Of a stretch of DNA of 64,000 nt, positions 1-8,659 are shown in pieces (within the stretch, counting starts at the first letter, position 1; each line of letters begins with the position of its first letter). The DNA lies in NCBI GenBank assembly GCA_030428945.1, contig JAUIEC010000003.1:124001-188000 (forward strand), written 5' to 3'. Under the pieces are notes generated by a model. The model worked only from the letters and a program-made list of their open reading frames with translations, was not told the origin of the DNA and ran no database searches. Both the position numbers and the translations under genes were made by a program. Origin of the DNA: Phycisphaerae bacterium. Its GTDB lineage: Bacteria; Planctomycetota; Phycisphaerae; UBA1845; Fen-1342.

Positions 1-90
1 CCGATGACCGCGAAGTACGCCCGTTATTGATCATGGGGACGGGATTGGCCGATACCACTTGAGGAGTGGTTTCGACCTGTGAGGAAAGCG

Positions 91-1230
91 GTGAGTCTCA
101 AGGCCTGCGTCCATCAGCTTCCGGATTTGCCCGACGACCTGCTCAAGGGTTGTGTCGTCGCGGCTCGTACCGACACGCGTGAGCAACTGTGCAATACGCT
201 GACGACGGTCGAGATGGCAGTTCTTCTGCTCGATCTCGACGCGCCCGACGCGATCAACACCCTGGTGGCCGCCCACGAGGTGGCCCCGGCGCTCCCGATT
301 GTCGGTGTCACCACGGGCAGCGACCTCGAGGTCGTTATCCAGGCCCAGCGGAACGGATGCCAGCAGATCAGCCGCAAACCCTACGATGCGCAGGATCTGC
401 AGACCGCGCTCGGCCGCGTGCTGCAGGCCGAAGGCGGCGGCCAGGGCAAGGTCTACTCGATCATCGGCCCGACCGGCGGGGCCGGGGCGACCACGGTCGC
501 TTCGCACCTCGGGATGGAGTTCGCCTCGATGGGCGGCGGCGATGCCCTGCTGATCGACCTGGACTTCGACTTCGGCGGCGTGGCCCGGGCCTTCGACGTG
601 ATGCCCAACTTCACGATCGCCGACCTGGCCAAGGCCGACTCGATCGACAGCCACAACCTCGAGAAGACCTGCCTGAAGATCGAGGGCGGACCGCGCCTGA
701 TCGCCCGTCCGCGGTCGATCGCCGATGCCCAGGCCGTCGACGCCGACACGATCCGAAATCTCCTCCGCGTCGCGCGGCGCGACTTCGAACACGTGATCAT
801 CGACCTGCCCCGCAAGCTCGACGAAATCACCGGGGCCGGCATCGAGCAGTGTGATACCCTGCTGCTGGTCGTCCAGTTGACCGTCCCCGCCGTCGACAAC
901 GCCAGTCGCCTGATCGACATCCTGTCGGCCGAGGGCATCGACAAGAGCCGGATCGAACTGGTCGTCAACCGCTACCGCAAGAACATGCAGACCTGCACCG
1001 TCGAGATGGTCGAGGAACAACTGGGTCGCAAGGCGGCCGCCCTGATTCCCAGCGACTACTCCAGCGTGCACAAGGCGATCGATGCCGGCGTCCTGCTCAA
1101 CCGCAAGAACGTCGTCCGGGCCGCCATCCACGACCTGGCCCAGAAACTGATCGGCACCGCCCAGGCCGAGGCCGACCACGCCAAGAGCGGCTGGTTCGGA
1201 AAGCTCGGCTTCGCCCGCGGCGTCTCCTGA
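91..1230 (+). CDS. TadZ/CpaE-like pilus-assembly ATPase (MinD/ParA superfamily)
   Basis: About 379 aa. Residues 1-115 look like a degenerate receiver domain (MAVLLLDLDAP, then a conserved RKPYD segment as in response regulators). It is followed by a MinD-like P-loop domain starting at GPTGGAGATT and a switch segment DLDFDFGG. The deviant Walker A lacks the signature lysine before and the lysine after the last Gly, which is typical of TadZ/CpaE and not of a competent MinD. In Tad systems this protein marks the pole or site of pilus assembly at the inner membrane. GTG at 91 has GAGGA five bases upstream. An alternative GTG at 79 has GAGGAG twelve bases upstream, so the start is not settled. No other tad genes are visible; the upstream neighbour lies outside the window. 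Family assignment is firm, the role in pili is inferred. Confidence 0.85.
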   Translation: MSLKACVHQLPDLPDDLLKGCVVAARTDTREQLCNTLTTVEMAVLLLDLDAPDAINTLVAAHEVAPALPIVGVTTGSDLEVVIQAQRNGCQQISRKPYDAQDLQTALGRVLQAEGGGQGKVYSIIGPTGGAGATTVASHLGMEFASMGGGDALLIDLDFDFGGVARAFDVMPNFTIADLAKADSIDSHNLEKTCLKIEGGPRLIARPRSIADAQAVDADTIRNLLRVARRDFEHVIIDLPRKLDEITGAGIEQCDTLLLVVQLTVPAVDNASRLIDILSAEGIDKSRIELVVNRYRKNMQTCTVEMVEEQLGRKAAALIPSDYSSVHKAIDAGVLLNRKNVVRAAIHDLAQKLIGTAQAEADHAKSGWFGKLGFARGVS

Positions 1231-1255
1231 CCAGACCGACCGACACGGATCCACC

Positions 1256-1294
1256 GCCGGCCGGGGTCGCGCTTGACGCGCTGCCCCGGCCGGC
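1256..1294. terminator. GC-rich hairpin after the TadZ-like gene
   Basis: A perfect 11-bp inverted repeat (GCCGGCCGGGG at 1256-1266 with CCCCGGCCGGC at 1284-1294) begins 26 bases after the stop codon. There is no T run, so it is either a Rho-assisted terminator or an mRNA 3' stabiliser. Confidence 0.4.
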
Positions 1295-1438
1295 TACCTT
1301 GCGCACAGGCCCGCCAGGCGTCCGCGCACGGGTCGGCGCCCGCGCGGGGCCGGGCGCGTCGATTCCTCCGGCGATGCGCTGCCGAATCGAACGCGGACGC
1401 ACTCCGTCGAAGCCGTGTTCCTGGGAGGGAGCCCACGA

Positions 1439-2341
1439 ATGCGAAGTCCCCGGGTACGGGTAACGGTCGATCTGGATCGCGTGCGGGCCGCCGCGGAAGG
1501 CGTCCGCGACCGCACCGGCGTGGACCTGATCGCCGTGATCAAGGCCGACGCCTACGGACTCGGCGCGACCCGCGTCGCCGAAGCACTGGCCGACACCGCG
1601 GCCGAGTTCGCCTACTTCAGCATCGCCGAGGCCGCCGCCGTCGCCCGGCCGGGCGTTGTGCTCGGACCGCCCGACGCGACCCCCGAGGCCTATCGGGATC
1701 TCGGACTGCGCCCGGCCGTCGGCACCCGCGCGCAGGCCGAGCGCTACCGCGGCATCCCCTGCCTGGTCAACCTGGACACCGGCATGCAGCGCTTCGGATG
1801 CCCGGCCGACGAACTCGACGCCCTGCTGACCGGCAGCGGCGCCCGCGAGGTCTTCACCCACGCCGGCGGACCGGCCGCGATCGAACGCTTCGCCGCCGCG
1901 ACCAGCGCCGACCTGCGCCGCCACGCCGCCTGTTCGAGCCTGCTCGACCTGCCGGCCGCCTGGTTCGACGCCGTCCGCCCGGGGCTGGCGCTCTACCAGG
2001 ACGCCGTGACCGTCACGACCGACCTGGTCGCCGTGCACACGCCGAACGGGCCCAGCGGCTACACCGGCTTCCAGGCCGACCGGACCGGCGTGATCCTGGT
2101 CGGCTACAGCCACGGCCTGCGCCCGGCACCGGTCCGGATCAACGACCGGCCGGAACGCACGCTGGAGATCGGCATGAACAGCGCGTTCGTCTCGGTCGGC
2201 CCGGACGCGCGGGTCGGCGACGAGGTGACCCTGCTGGGCGACGCGCTGCCGCTGGCGGACCTGGCGGCCGGTGCCGGCAGCCGCCCGCACGAGGTCCTGT
2301 GCCGGTATGCCGGACTCGGGCCGCGAACCTACCGCGGATAG
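1439..2341 (+). CDS. Alanine racemase-like PLP enzyme, short form
   Basis: 300 aa. It carries the fold-type III racemase landmarks in order. AVIKADAYGLG holds the PLP lysine at residue 35, VNLDTGMQRFG follows near 110-120, then AVRPGLALY near 178-186, and a C-terminal beta domain with GYSHG (usual GYADG) and GMNSAFV (usual SMD...). A Tyr near 208 sits where the second catalytic Tyr of alanine racemase is expected. The enzyme interconverts L- and D-alanine for peptidoglycan. It is about 60 aa shorter than typical Alr and the Met-Asp of the C-terminal motif is Met-Asn, so activity or substrate may differ. ATG 1439 is chosen because GGGAGGGA lies eight bases upstream; the longer GTG start at 1415 has no such support. 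Confidence 0.8.
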   Translation: MRSPRVRVTVDLDRVRAAAEGVRDRTGVDLIAVIKADAYGLGATRVAEALADTAAEFAYFSIAEAAAVARPGVVLGPPDATPEAYRDLGLRPAVGTRAQAERYRGIPCLVNLDTGMQRFGCPADELDALLTGSGAREVFTHAGGPAAIERFAAATSADLRRHAACSSLLDLPAAWFDAVRPGLALYQDAVTVTTDLVAVHTPNGPSGYTGFQADRTGVILVGYSHGLRPAPVRINDRPERTLEIGMNSAFVSVGPDARVGDEVTLLGDALPLADLAAGAGSRPHEVLCRYAGLGPRTYRG

Positions 2342-2349
2342 GCACGCGC

Positions 2350-2374
2350 TTGCACCGCGGGCGCGAGGTATAAT
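2350..2374 (+). promoter_or_regulatory. Putative promoter for the DUF2092/Tyr-rich protein pair
   Basis: A perfect -10 hexamer TATAAT lies at 2369-2374, 74 bases before the next start codon. The only -35-like sequence, TTGCAC at 2350-2355, is 13 bases away, which is too close for a normal sigma-70 promoter. The -10 is the convincing part. Confidence 0.35.
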
Positions 2375-2448
2375 CCCTCGGGTTGCGGCAGACGAAGCGG
2401 TCGGGCTGGCGCGGCCGGCTGAACCGAACTCCCTCGGAGATGGAACCC

Positions 2449-3288
2449 ATGCGGTATCGAAGATTTGCGGGCGTCGCGGCCCTGTTGGTCCTGCTTCCCG
2501 CGCTCGCGCTCGGCTGGCAGAGCCAGGTGACCACCACGCAGCCGGCCGAGACCGGCGCGTCCCGCATCGACGTGGTTGCCGACCAGCGGATCCAGGCGAT
2601 GAGCGACTTCCTGACCGGTCAGCAGCAGTTGCGCTTCGCGGTCGAGGTCACCTACGACGCCGTCGAGTCCGACGGACAGAAGATCCAGTTGGCCCGCAAC
2701 TCGCGGGTCCTGGTACAGCGCCCGAATCGCCTGCGGGTCGAGTCCCGGGGGGATCGCGGCTGGAATCAGCTCAACGTCTTCGACGGCGGCCACTTCCTGC
2801 TGCTCGATCGAACCCGCGGCGTCTATGCCCGGGTCGCCACGCCGGCGACACTCGACGACTTCTTCGAGTTCCTGTTCGAGAAGTTCGGCGTCTCGCCGCC
2901 GGTGGCCGACTTCCTGCTCAGCGATGTGCACGCCGTGCTGACCGGCAGTGCCACCAGCGGGGCGGTGCTCGGACCGGCCCTGGTCGGCGGGCGCGAATGC
3001 GAGCACCTCGCCTTCTCCGGCGACCTGCTCGACTGGCAGATCTGGATTGAGAAGGGCGAACGCCCGTGGCCGCGCAAGTTCGTGGTGACCTACAAGGACA
3101 TCGACGTCCGTCCGCAGTTCATGGCCGTCTTTTCGGAATGGGAAGCGGGTGCGACCCCGCCGGCGGATGCGTTCCAGACAACCCCGCCGACCGGTGCGAC
3201 CGAGGTTCCGTTCGAGCGTTTCGCGGTCGAGGGTGAAAGCGCGTCGTCGGAATCGGCGACCACCGGCACCCCGGCCGAAGGAGAATAA
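2449..3288 (+). CDS. Exported DUF2092-family protein
   Basis: 279 aa with an N-terminal signal peptide (MRYRRFAGVAALLVLLPALA, likely cleaved before WQSQ). The body follows the DUF2092 pattern. A helix with ADQRIQAMSDFL is followed by FAVEVTYDAV, RNSRVLVQRPNRLRVE, an FDG turn and alternating beta strands, i.e. a LolA-like half-barrel that may bind lipid or hydrophobic ligands in the periplasm. The molecular role of the family is unknown. The last 40 residues are Ser/Thr/Glu rich. ATG 2449 has GGAG nine bases upstream; ATG 2440 is possible. It stops two bases before the next gene, so both are one transcript. Confidence 0.75.
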   Translation: MRYRRFAGVAALLVLLPALALGWQSQVTTTQPAETGASRIDVVADQRIQAMSDFLTGQQQLRFAVEVTYDAVESDGQKIQLARNSRVLVQRPNRLRVESRGDRGWNQLNVFDGGHFLLLDRTRGVYARVATPATLDDFFEFLFEKFGVSPPVADFLLSDVHAVLTGSATSGAVLGPALVGGRECEHLAFSGDLLDWQIWIEKGERPWPRKFVVTYKDIDVRPQFMAVFSEWEAGATPPADAFQTTPPTGATEVPFERFAVEGESASSESATTGTPAEGE

Positions 3289-3290
3289 CG

Positions 3291-4229
3291 ATGAACCGTC
3301 TTCTGATTGGCCTGGTCTCGACCGTTCTGGTCATGGCGGGTGTGGCGGATGCCGCCGCGCAGGAAAAGCGTCGCGGTTCCTCCACCGAGCAGCGACGCGG
3401 CAGCGTGCAGCCTGTTCGCCGGGGATCCACCGGCCACCGGGCCTCCGGCGGTTCGGTCCGCTTTGATCGTCCGAGCCGCGCGACACCGACGCGCTCCGAT
3501 TCGGGCACGCTCAGCCGCCGGCCCGGCGTTCGAACGGGGACCGAGGTGCGGCGTTCGACGTCGGGTGGAACGATCGTGACGCGCGGAAGCACCGCGCCGC
3601 GGATCGCAACGCCACCCATCCGCGGCTATCACCCGGCCCAGACCCGGCACCACGCCTCGACCGGATCGCTGCGACACCATCGCCCGCCGATCGTGCGTCC
3701 GACGCCGCTGCCCGGCCGCTTCCCGGTCCGCGATGTCCGCGTCTACAGCTACCCGCGCTACGGCACCCGGATCACGCATCTGCCATCCACACGGCGGGTG
3801 ATCGTGCACCGCGGCCACAACTACTACGTCAGTGGTGGCATCTACTACCGCGCCTATCGCGGCGGCTACACGGTCTGCCGCCCGCCGATCGGCGTCCGCC
3901 TGCCGTACCTGCCGCAGGGCTTCGTCGTCGTCAGCATCGGCGGCCGGCCGTACTACCGTTATCACGACACGTACTACGTGCAGGAGATCGTCAACGACGT
4001 GCCCAGCTACGTCGTGGTGCAACCTCCCGAGGACGCGATCATCGACTTCCTGCCGCCTGATGCCCAGGAAGTCTACTTCCGCGGTCGGCCGTACTACGTG
4101 GACATCTACGAGGAGATCGCTTACGAGCCCGTGCTGATCAACGGGCAGACCTACTACCGTCCGACCGACCTGGATGTCGACGTTGATTTCGAGGACGACG
4201 GGATCGAGATCGAGATCGAGGAAGACTAG
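3291..4229 (+). CDS. Exported Tyr/Pro-rich repeat protein (DUF6515-like)
   Basis: 312 aa. There is a signal peptide (residues 1-24, ending ADAAAQ) and then about 110 basic, Ser/Arg/Thr-rich residues, likely disordered. The C-terminal half has recurring YYV.GGIYYR, RPYYRYHDTYYV, RPYYVDIYEE and QTYYRPTD units. Tyr-Tyr-rich repeats with intervening PPIGVRLPYLPQGF match what I know of DUF6515-type envelope proteins. The tail is strongly acidic. The start codon follows GAAGGAG and lies two bases after the DUF2092 gene, so translation is probably coupled. The function is unknown; a cell-envelope structural role is an inference from the signal peptide and repeats. Confidence 0.7.
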   Translation: MNRLLIGLVSTVLVMAGVADAAAQEKRRGSSTEQRRGSVQPVRRGSTGHRASGGSVRFDRPSRATPTRSDSGTLSRRPGVRTGTEVRRSTSGGTIVTRGSTAPRIATPPIRGYHPAQTRHHASTGSLRHHRPPIVRPTPLPGRFPVRDVRVYSYPRYGTRITHLPSTRRVIVHRGHNYYVSGGIYYRAYRGGYTVCRPPIGVRLPYLPQGFVVVSIGGRPYYRYHDTYYVQEIVNDVPSYVVVQPPEDAIIDFLPPDAQEVYFRGRPYYVDIYEEIAYEPVLINGQTYYRPTDLDVDVDFEDDGIEIEIEED

Positions 4230-4264
4230 CCGGGGGCGGTGAAAAGGCGACGCACGGAAGGAAC

Positions 4265-4294
4265 GAGGGAGCGGGGCGCTGGTCTCGCTCCCTC
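4265..4294. terminator. Hairpin between convergent genes
   Basis: GAGGGAGCG (4265-4273) pairs with CGCTCCCTC (4286-4294) around a 12-base loop, between the stop codons of the + strand Tyr-rich protein (4229) and the - strand epimerase (4429). There is no T run. The arm sequence resembles the 8-base tandem unit seen after 28662. Confidence 0.4.
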
Positions 4295-4428
4295 GCTCTC
4301 TGTCCGGTCGGGTGCCCCGGCCGCGGCATCGTGAGTGTGTCGGCTTCCGGGCGTGATAAGACACTGCGCAAGCGCTCAAGCGCAGTGGCACATCAGTTCC
4401 CTGACGTCCACTCGGGTGCCACCGGCAG

Positions 4429-5364
4429 TCAGAGGTTCTCGCGGTACCAGTCGATCGAACGGCGGAGTCCTTCGGCGAACAGGACCTTCGGTTCGTACCC
4501 GATCACGCGCCGCGCTTCGTCCAGCGCCGCCAGGCTGTGCATGACATCGCCCGCCCGCGGTGGCTGGTAGTCCGCCTGGACGTCGGTCCCCAGCAGTTCG
4601 TTGATCACTACGATCATGTCGTTCAGCGTCGTCCGTTCACCGCACGCGATATTGACCGCTTCGCCCGCCGTGCGGTCCGCGTCGGCCGCCAGGTTGTTGG
4701 CGTTGACGACGTTGTCGACGTAGCAGAAGTCACGCGACTGCTCGCCGTTGCCGTAGACGACCGGCCCGGCGCCCTTCAGCATTCGCGAGACGAACGCCGG
4801 AATCACCGCCGCATAGGCTCCGTTCGGATCCTGCCGCGGGCCGAAGACGTTGAAGTATCGCAGCGAAACCGTCTGCAGGTCGTAGACGTGCGAGAAGCAC
4901 TGGCAGTAGTGCTCAGCCGCCAGCTTGCCGACCGCGTACGGGCTCAGCGGCTGCGGCAGCATGCTCTCGCGCTTCGGAAGTTCCGGCGTCTCGCCGTAGG
5001 CCGAACTGCTGGCCGAGTTGACCACCCGCCGCACGCCGGCGTCGCGGGCCGCCAGCAGGACGTTCAGCGTGCCGTTCACGTTGACCTCGTGCGCTTCGAC
5101 CGGTTCGGCCACGCTGCGCGGCACGCTCGCCCGGGCGGCCAGGTGGAAGATCACGTCGACACCCTTGGCCACGCGCCCGACCAGGTTCCGGTCACAGATC
5201 GAGCCTTCGACGAACTCGATGTCGCCGGCCACCTCTTCCAGGTTCCGCAGGTACCCGCTGCTCAGGTCGTCGAGGACCCGCACGTGGTTGCCGCGTTGAA
5301 GCTGGCTGCGTACCAGGTGACTGCCGATGAAACCGGCTCCGCCGGTGATCAGTACCGTGCTCAT
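4429..5364 (-). CDS. NAD-dependent nucleotide-sugar epimerase (UDP-GlcNAc/UDP-Glc 4-epimerase type)
   Basis: 311 aa, extended SDR family. The Rossmann motif GGAGFIGSH is at residues 8-16, there is an HLAA segment, a Ser-rich SSSAYGE catalytic loop, and the active-site pair YAVGK (Tyr-x3-Lys). SLRYFNVFGPRQDPNGAYAAVIP is the substrate-binding signature of UDP-N-acetylglucosamine/galactose 4-epimerases such as WbpP. It supplies sugars for surface polysaccharide. It is the last gene of a - strand operon, four bases after tatD, with GAGGG nine bases before its ATG inside the end of tatD. Exact substrate cannot be read from sequence. Confidence 0.85.
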   Translation of the reverse strand: MSTVLITGGAGFIGSHLVRSQLQRGNHVRVLDDLSSGYLRNLEEVAGDIEFVEGSICDRNLVGRVAKGVDVIFHLAARASVPRSVAEPVEAHEVNVNGTLNVLLAARDAGVRRVVNSASSSAYGETPELPKRESMLPQPLSPYAVGKLAAEHYCQCFSHVYDLQTVSLRYFNVFGPRQDPNGAYAAVIPAFVSRMLKGAGPVVYGNGEQSRDFCYVDNVVNANNLAADADRTAGEAVNIACGERTTLNDMIVVINELLGTDVQADYQPPRAGDVMHSLAALDEARRVIGYEPKVLFAEGLRRSIDWYRENL

Positions 5365-5368
5365 TCGT

Positions 5369-6166
5369 TCAGGCCCTCGTCAGTCCGAAAAAACGTTCCG
5401 CGTTTCGTGTCGTCAGGTCCGCCAGGGCCTGCGCCGTCAGGCCGCGCACCTCGGCCAGTCGCCGGGCCGTGTGCACCACCAGGTCCGGGCGGTTGGGCCT
5501 CTGCTTGCGATGCGGCTCGGGTGCCAGGTAGGGGGCGTCCGTCTCGACCATCAGCCGCTCAGCCGGCACCAGGGCCGCCACCCTGCGTATCTCATCGGCA
5601 TTTCGGAAGGTCAGCACACCGGTAAACGACAACCAGTGCCCGTCCGCGAGGATCTCCTCGGCCACTTCCACGCTGCCCGAGAAGCAGTGAAACACCACCC
5701 GGTCGCGCAGCCCCGGGTAATCCCGCAGGATCGCGCAGACCTGCGCCTCGGCCTCGCGTGCATGGATTACGACCGGACGGCCGACTTCGTTCGCGAGTTC
5801 CAGTTGAAATCGAAAAACGCGCTCCTGGTCCGCGGGCGTGGCGAAGTCGTAGTGAAAGTCCAGCCCCGCCTCACCGACCGCGACCAGTCGCTCGGCCGGC
5901 ACGCCGTCCCAGTGGCCGCGGTGCAGGTCCGCCAGCAGTTGCAGATCCGCCTCGGTCACCTTGCCGGCCTCGTGCGGATGAATCCCGGCCGCCAGGCTGA
6001 TGCGGGGGTGGTCGCGCATCAGTTCGAGCGCGGCCCGCGCGTCGGCCGGATCGGTCGCCACGGTGATCATGCGGGTCACGCTGGCCTGGTCGGCGGCCCG
6101 CAGGACGTCGTCGATCCGCTCGCGCAGTTCCGGATAGGTCAGGTGGCAGTGGGTATCGATCAGCAT
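5369..6166 (-). CDS. tatD: TatD family metal-dependent hydrolase
   Basis: 265 aa, normal for the family. Metal ligands of the TIM-barrel amidohydrolase fold are all present: DTHCHL near the N-terminus, GIHPH, GEAGLDFHY, VIHAREA, HCFSG, and ETDAPYLAPEPHR with the RGKRNEP-like loop HRKQRPNRP. TatD proteins are 3'-5' nucleases acting on DNA/RNA ends. The gene sits in a tight operon, 13 bases after yicC and four before the epimerase. No strong ribosome-binding site is seen, consistent with translational coupling. Confidence 0.92.
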   Translation of the reverse strand: MLIDTHCHLTYPELRERIDDVLRAADQASVTRMITVATDPADARAALELMRDHPRISLAAGIHPHEAGKVTEADLQLLADLHRGHWDGVPAERLVAVGEAGLDFHYDFATPADQERVFRFQLELANEVGRPVVIHAREAEAQVCAILRDYPGLRDRVVFHCFSGSVEVAEEILADGHWLSFTGVLTFRNADEIRRVAALVPAERLMVETDAPYLAPEPHRKQRPNRPDLVVHTARRLAEVRGLTAQALADLTTRNAERFFGLTRA

Positions 6167-6179
6167 CGGCGGGTGTGGG

Positions 6180-7052
6180 CTACTCGACGTTCTGGACTTG
6201 TTCCTTGATCCGATCGATGGCGCCCTTGATCTCGATCACTTCCCGGGCGATCTCCGCGTCGCTGGCTTTCGAGCCGATCGTGTTCGCCTCGCGCAGCAGT
6301 TCCTGCGAAATGAAGTCGAGCTTGCGGCCGGCCGGTTCGCCACCGCCGATGAAGCTGTCGAACTGGTCCAGGTGCGAGCCCAGCCGGGAAAGCTCCTCGC
6401 TGACGTCACTGCGTTCGGCGTACACCGCGATTTCCTTCAGCAGGTCTTCCTGGGCAAGCTGTACGCCCGACGAGGCCAGCAGTTCGTTGATTCGCTGCAG
6501 CAGGCGATCGCGCAGCGCCGCCACGGCCGTGTCGGCCCGTCCGCGAATCGCATCGACGCCGCGGCGGACGACCGCGCAGTGCTGTCGCAGATCCTCGGCC
6601 AGGGCGGCGCCTTCGGTGGTTCGCATCGCGACCAGGCGTTCGATGGCCTCGTCCACCAGGCGGTAGACGACTTCCTGGCAGCGCTGCCGTTCCGCTTCGG
6701 TCAGTTCGTGCGGCTGGCAGATGCCCGGCAGGCTCATCAGCGTTGCCAGGTCGATCGTCAGGTCGGGATAACGCGAGCGCAACTGCTTGACGTAGCGGTC
6801 GAGCGCTTCGAGGTTCAGTTCCGCCGCGGCCGCCGCGCTCAGGTCGCGAATGAACAGGCGCAGGGTCACGCTGCCGCGGCTGACCCGCTTGCGCAGGCGC
6901 CCTTCAAGCTGCGGCTCCATCCAGGAAAGCTCGTCCGGCAGGCGGATCGAGGCCTTCAGGTAACGGTTGTTGACCGAGCGGATCTCGACGTGGAACAACT
7001 GCCCGTCCTGCTCGACCTGTGCTTCGCCGAAGCCGGTCATCGAACGGATCAT
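6180..7052 (-). CDS. YicC/YloC family endoribonuclease
   Basis: 290 aa, the usual length. It begins with the family hallmark MIRSMTGFGEA, followed by VEIRSVNNRYL and SRGSV. It ends with the DUF1732 region, which has RLGSHLDQF, KLDFISQELLREANTIGSKA and the conserved EIKGAIDRIKEQVQNVE. YicC proteins are hexameric RNases that degrade small RNAs. AAGGA lies seven bases before the ATG. It is third in the tpiA-secG-yicC-tatD-epimerase operon, 33 bases after secG. Confidence 0.93.
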   Translation of the reverse strand: MIRSMTGFGEAQVEQDGQLFHVEIRSVNNRYLKASIRLPDELSWMEPQLEGRLRKRVSRGSVTLRLFIRDLSAAAAAELNLEALDRYVKQLRSRYPDLTIDLATLMSLPGICQPHELTEAERQRCQEVVYRLVDEAIERLVAMRTTEGAALAEDLRQHCAVVRRGVDAIRGRADTAVAALRDRLLQRINELLASSGVQLAQEDLLKEIAVYAERSDVSEELSRLGSHLDQFDSFIGGGEPAGRKLDFISQELLREANTIGSKASDAEIAREVIEIKGAIDRIKEQVQNVE

Positions 7053-7085
7053 GCAGGTGTCCTTGCCCGCGCGCGGGATCGGGAA

Positions 7086-7568
7086 CTAAGGCGTGTCGTC
7101 ACCGGCCGCCGGCTCGTCGCTGCCGGTTTCGGGCGTGGTTTCCGGAGCGGCTTCTTCATCGGCCGCCTCGGTCGGTGGAATCGTCGTCGAAGCGCTCGGC
7201 GTCTCGCCGGCGAGGGCTCGCGAAAGCTCGTCCTCTTCGGTCGGCGTCGGCGTGGCCGGGGCACCCGCCGCGGTCGGACCCGCCGGTTGCACCACCGGGG
7301 CCGGCGTACGCAATCCGCCACCCTGCGGCACGAACAGGTGATTCAGGCCGACCGCCAGCAACAGGAACACGCTTGCCAGGACGACCGTCGCCCACGTCAG
7401 CACGTCCCCGGTCTTCGAACCGAAGGCCGTGTTCGTGGCCGATCCGCCGAACGCGCCGGCCAGGCCGACGCCCTTGCCGCGCTGCAGCAGGATCAGCAGC
7501 ATCAGGAAGATCGCCAGCAGCGCGAACAGCGTCGCGGCGATGCCGTGATACCAGGCGGCCAGAATCAT
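7086..7568 (-). CDS. secG: SecG preprotein translocase subunit with Pro/Ala/Glu-rich tail
   Basis: 160 aa. Two membrane segments (about 7-30 and 58-78) flank the family loop LLILLQRGKGVGLAGAFGG and the ATNTAFGSKTGDVL segment, as in SecG. Residues 85-160 are a Pro/Thr/Ala/Glu-rich, acidic, probably disordered tail that ordinary 70-110 aa SecG proteins lack. ATG 7568 has GGAG nine bases upstream; a longer ORF to 7598 has no such signal. tpiA upstream is a common bacterial neighbour of secG, supporting the call. It helps SecYE-mediated export across the inner membrane. Confidence 0.92.
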   Translation of the reverse strand: MILAAWYHGIAATLFALLAIFLMLLILLQRGKGVGLAGAFGGSATNTAFGSKTGDVLTWATVVLASVFLLLAVGLNHLFVPQGGGLRTPAPVVQPAGPTAAGAPATPTPTEEDELSRALAGETPSASTTIPPTEAADEEAAPETTPETGSDEPAAGDDTP

Positions 7569-7647
7569 TCGAGAGCACTCCGCTGCATGCAGGACCACAC
7601 CGTCACCTGCGCGACGGTTTGAATCGGGGAGTATACGGAAACGCCGC

Positions 7648-8415
7648 TCAGCTTGCCAGCGCGGCCGCGATGATGCCGACGAAGCTGGCCGGCTTGAGGC
7701 TCGCCCCGCCGATCAGCCCGCCGTCGACGTCCGCCTGGCCGATCAGTTCGGCCGCGTTATCGGGCTTCATGCTGCCGCCGTACAGGATCCGGATCTCGTC
7801 GGCCAGGTCACCGTACAGGCCGCGCAGTTCGGCCCGGATGTGGGCGTGCACCTCCTGGGCCTGCTGCGGCGTGGCGGTCTTGCCGGTGCCGATCGCCCAG
7901 ACCGGCTCATAGGCGACCACCAGGTCCGAGGCCTTCGCGGGCTTGATCCCGTTCAGTGCCGCAACCAGTTGGAACGTAACGACTTCCAGCGTCTGTCCGG
8001 CCTCGCGCTCGGCCAGCGTCTCGCCCACGCACAGGATCGGCGTCAGGCTGGCCGCAAGCGCCGCGGCGACCTTGCGGTGGATCATCCAGTCGTCTTCGAG
8101 GTGCCCGATCGTATGGCGACGCTCGCTGTGCCCGAGGATCGCGTAGCGGGCCCCGGTGTCGGCCACCATCGCGGCCGAGACTTCGCCGGTGAAGGCCCCG
8201 GCGGACTCGAAGAACAGGTCCTGGGCGCCAAGCTGGAGGGGGCTTCCGGCGATCGCCTTGGCCATCGGGAACAGGTAGACGTAACTCGGGCAGATGGCGA
8301 CCTCGACCTTGTCCGCGACGGCCGGCAGTTCGGAGACGATCCCCGAGACCAGGACGCGGGCGGAGTGTAAGTCCATGTTCATCTTCCAGTTACCGGCAAT
8401 CAGCGGGGTGCGCAT
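7648..8415 (-). CDS. tpiA: Triosephosphate isomerase
   Basis: 255 aa. Catalytic residues are all present: Lys in GNWKMN, His in ILGHSERR, Glu in AYEPVWAIGTG. The phosphate-binding segments ILYGGSMKP and DGGLIGGASLKP follow. It interconverts glyceraldehyde-3-phosphate and dihydroxyacetone phosphate in glycolysis. The reading frame is open upstream to 8637, but ATG 8415 has GGAGG eight bases ahead and begins exactly at the conserved N-terminus. It leads the operon into secG. Confidence 0.97.
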   Translation of the reverse strand: MRTPLIAGNWKMNMDLHSARVLVSGIVSELPAVADKVEVAICPSYVYLFPMAKAIAGSPLQLGAQDLFFESAGAFTGEVSAAMVADTGARYAILGHSERRHTIGHLEDDWMIHRKVAAALAASLTPILCVGETLAEREAGQTLEVVTFQLVAALNGIKPAKASDLVVAYEPVWAIGTGKTATPQQAQEVHAHIRAELRGLYGDLADEIRILYGGSMKPDNAAELIGQADVDGGLIGGASLKPASFVGIIAAALAS

Positions 8416-8475
8416 CGGGGCGTCCTCCGGGGGCATCGGCTTGTCGCGGGCCCTCTCGATCGGGGCCAATCCAGA

Positions 8476-8504
8476 GTGGTACGCCCGGGCGGCAGATCCG
8501 TCAA
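8476..8504 (-). promoter_or_regulatory. Putative promoter of the tpiA-secG-yicC-tatD-epimerase operon
   Basis: On the minus strand, TTGACG (8504-8499) is followed after 17 bases by TACCAC (8481-8476), about 60 bases before the tpiA start. The -35 is good and the -10 is weak (3 of 6 consensus bases). Confidence 0.4.
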
Positions 8505-8659
8505 CTTGCACCCGGTTGTTGAAGTCTGCCGAAGGGAGTTTCTGACAGGGTGTCAGCGGATTGTTCTGGACATCGGCCGGAGTCGGGGTTTTACTACCCA
8601 GTCGCTCACCGGCCCGGCGGAACCTGCCGGTGGGCAATCAGGGGCAACGGAAGGACAGG

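Noticed and set aside
1..30. 3' end of an upstream gene (frame ending ARY stop at 28-30)
   Set aside because: Only nine codons are in the window, and another frame is open to 62; cannot be decided.
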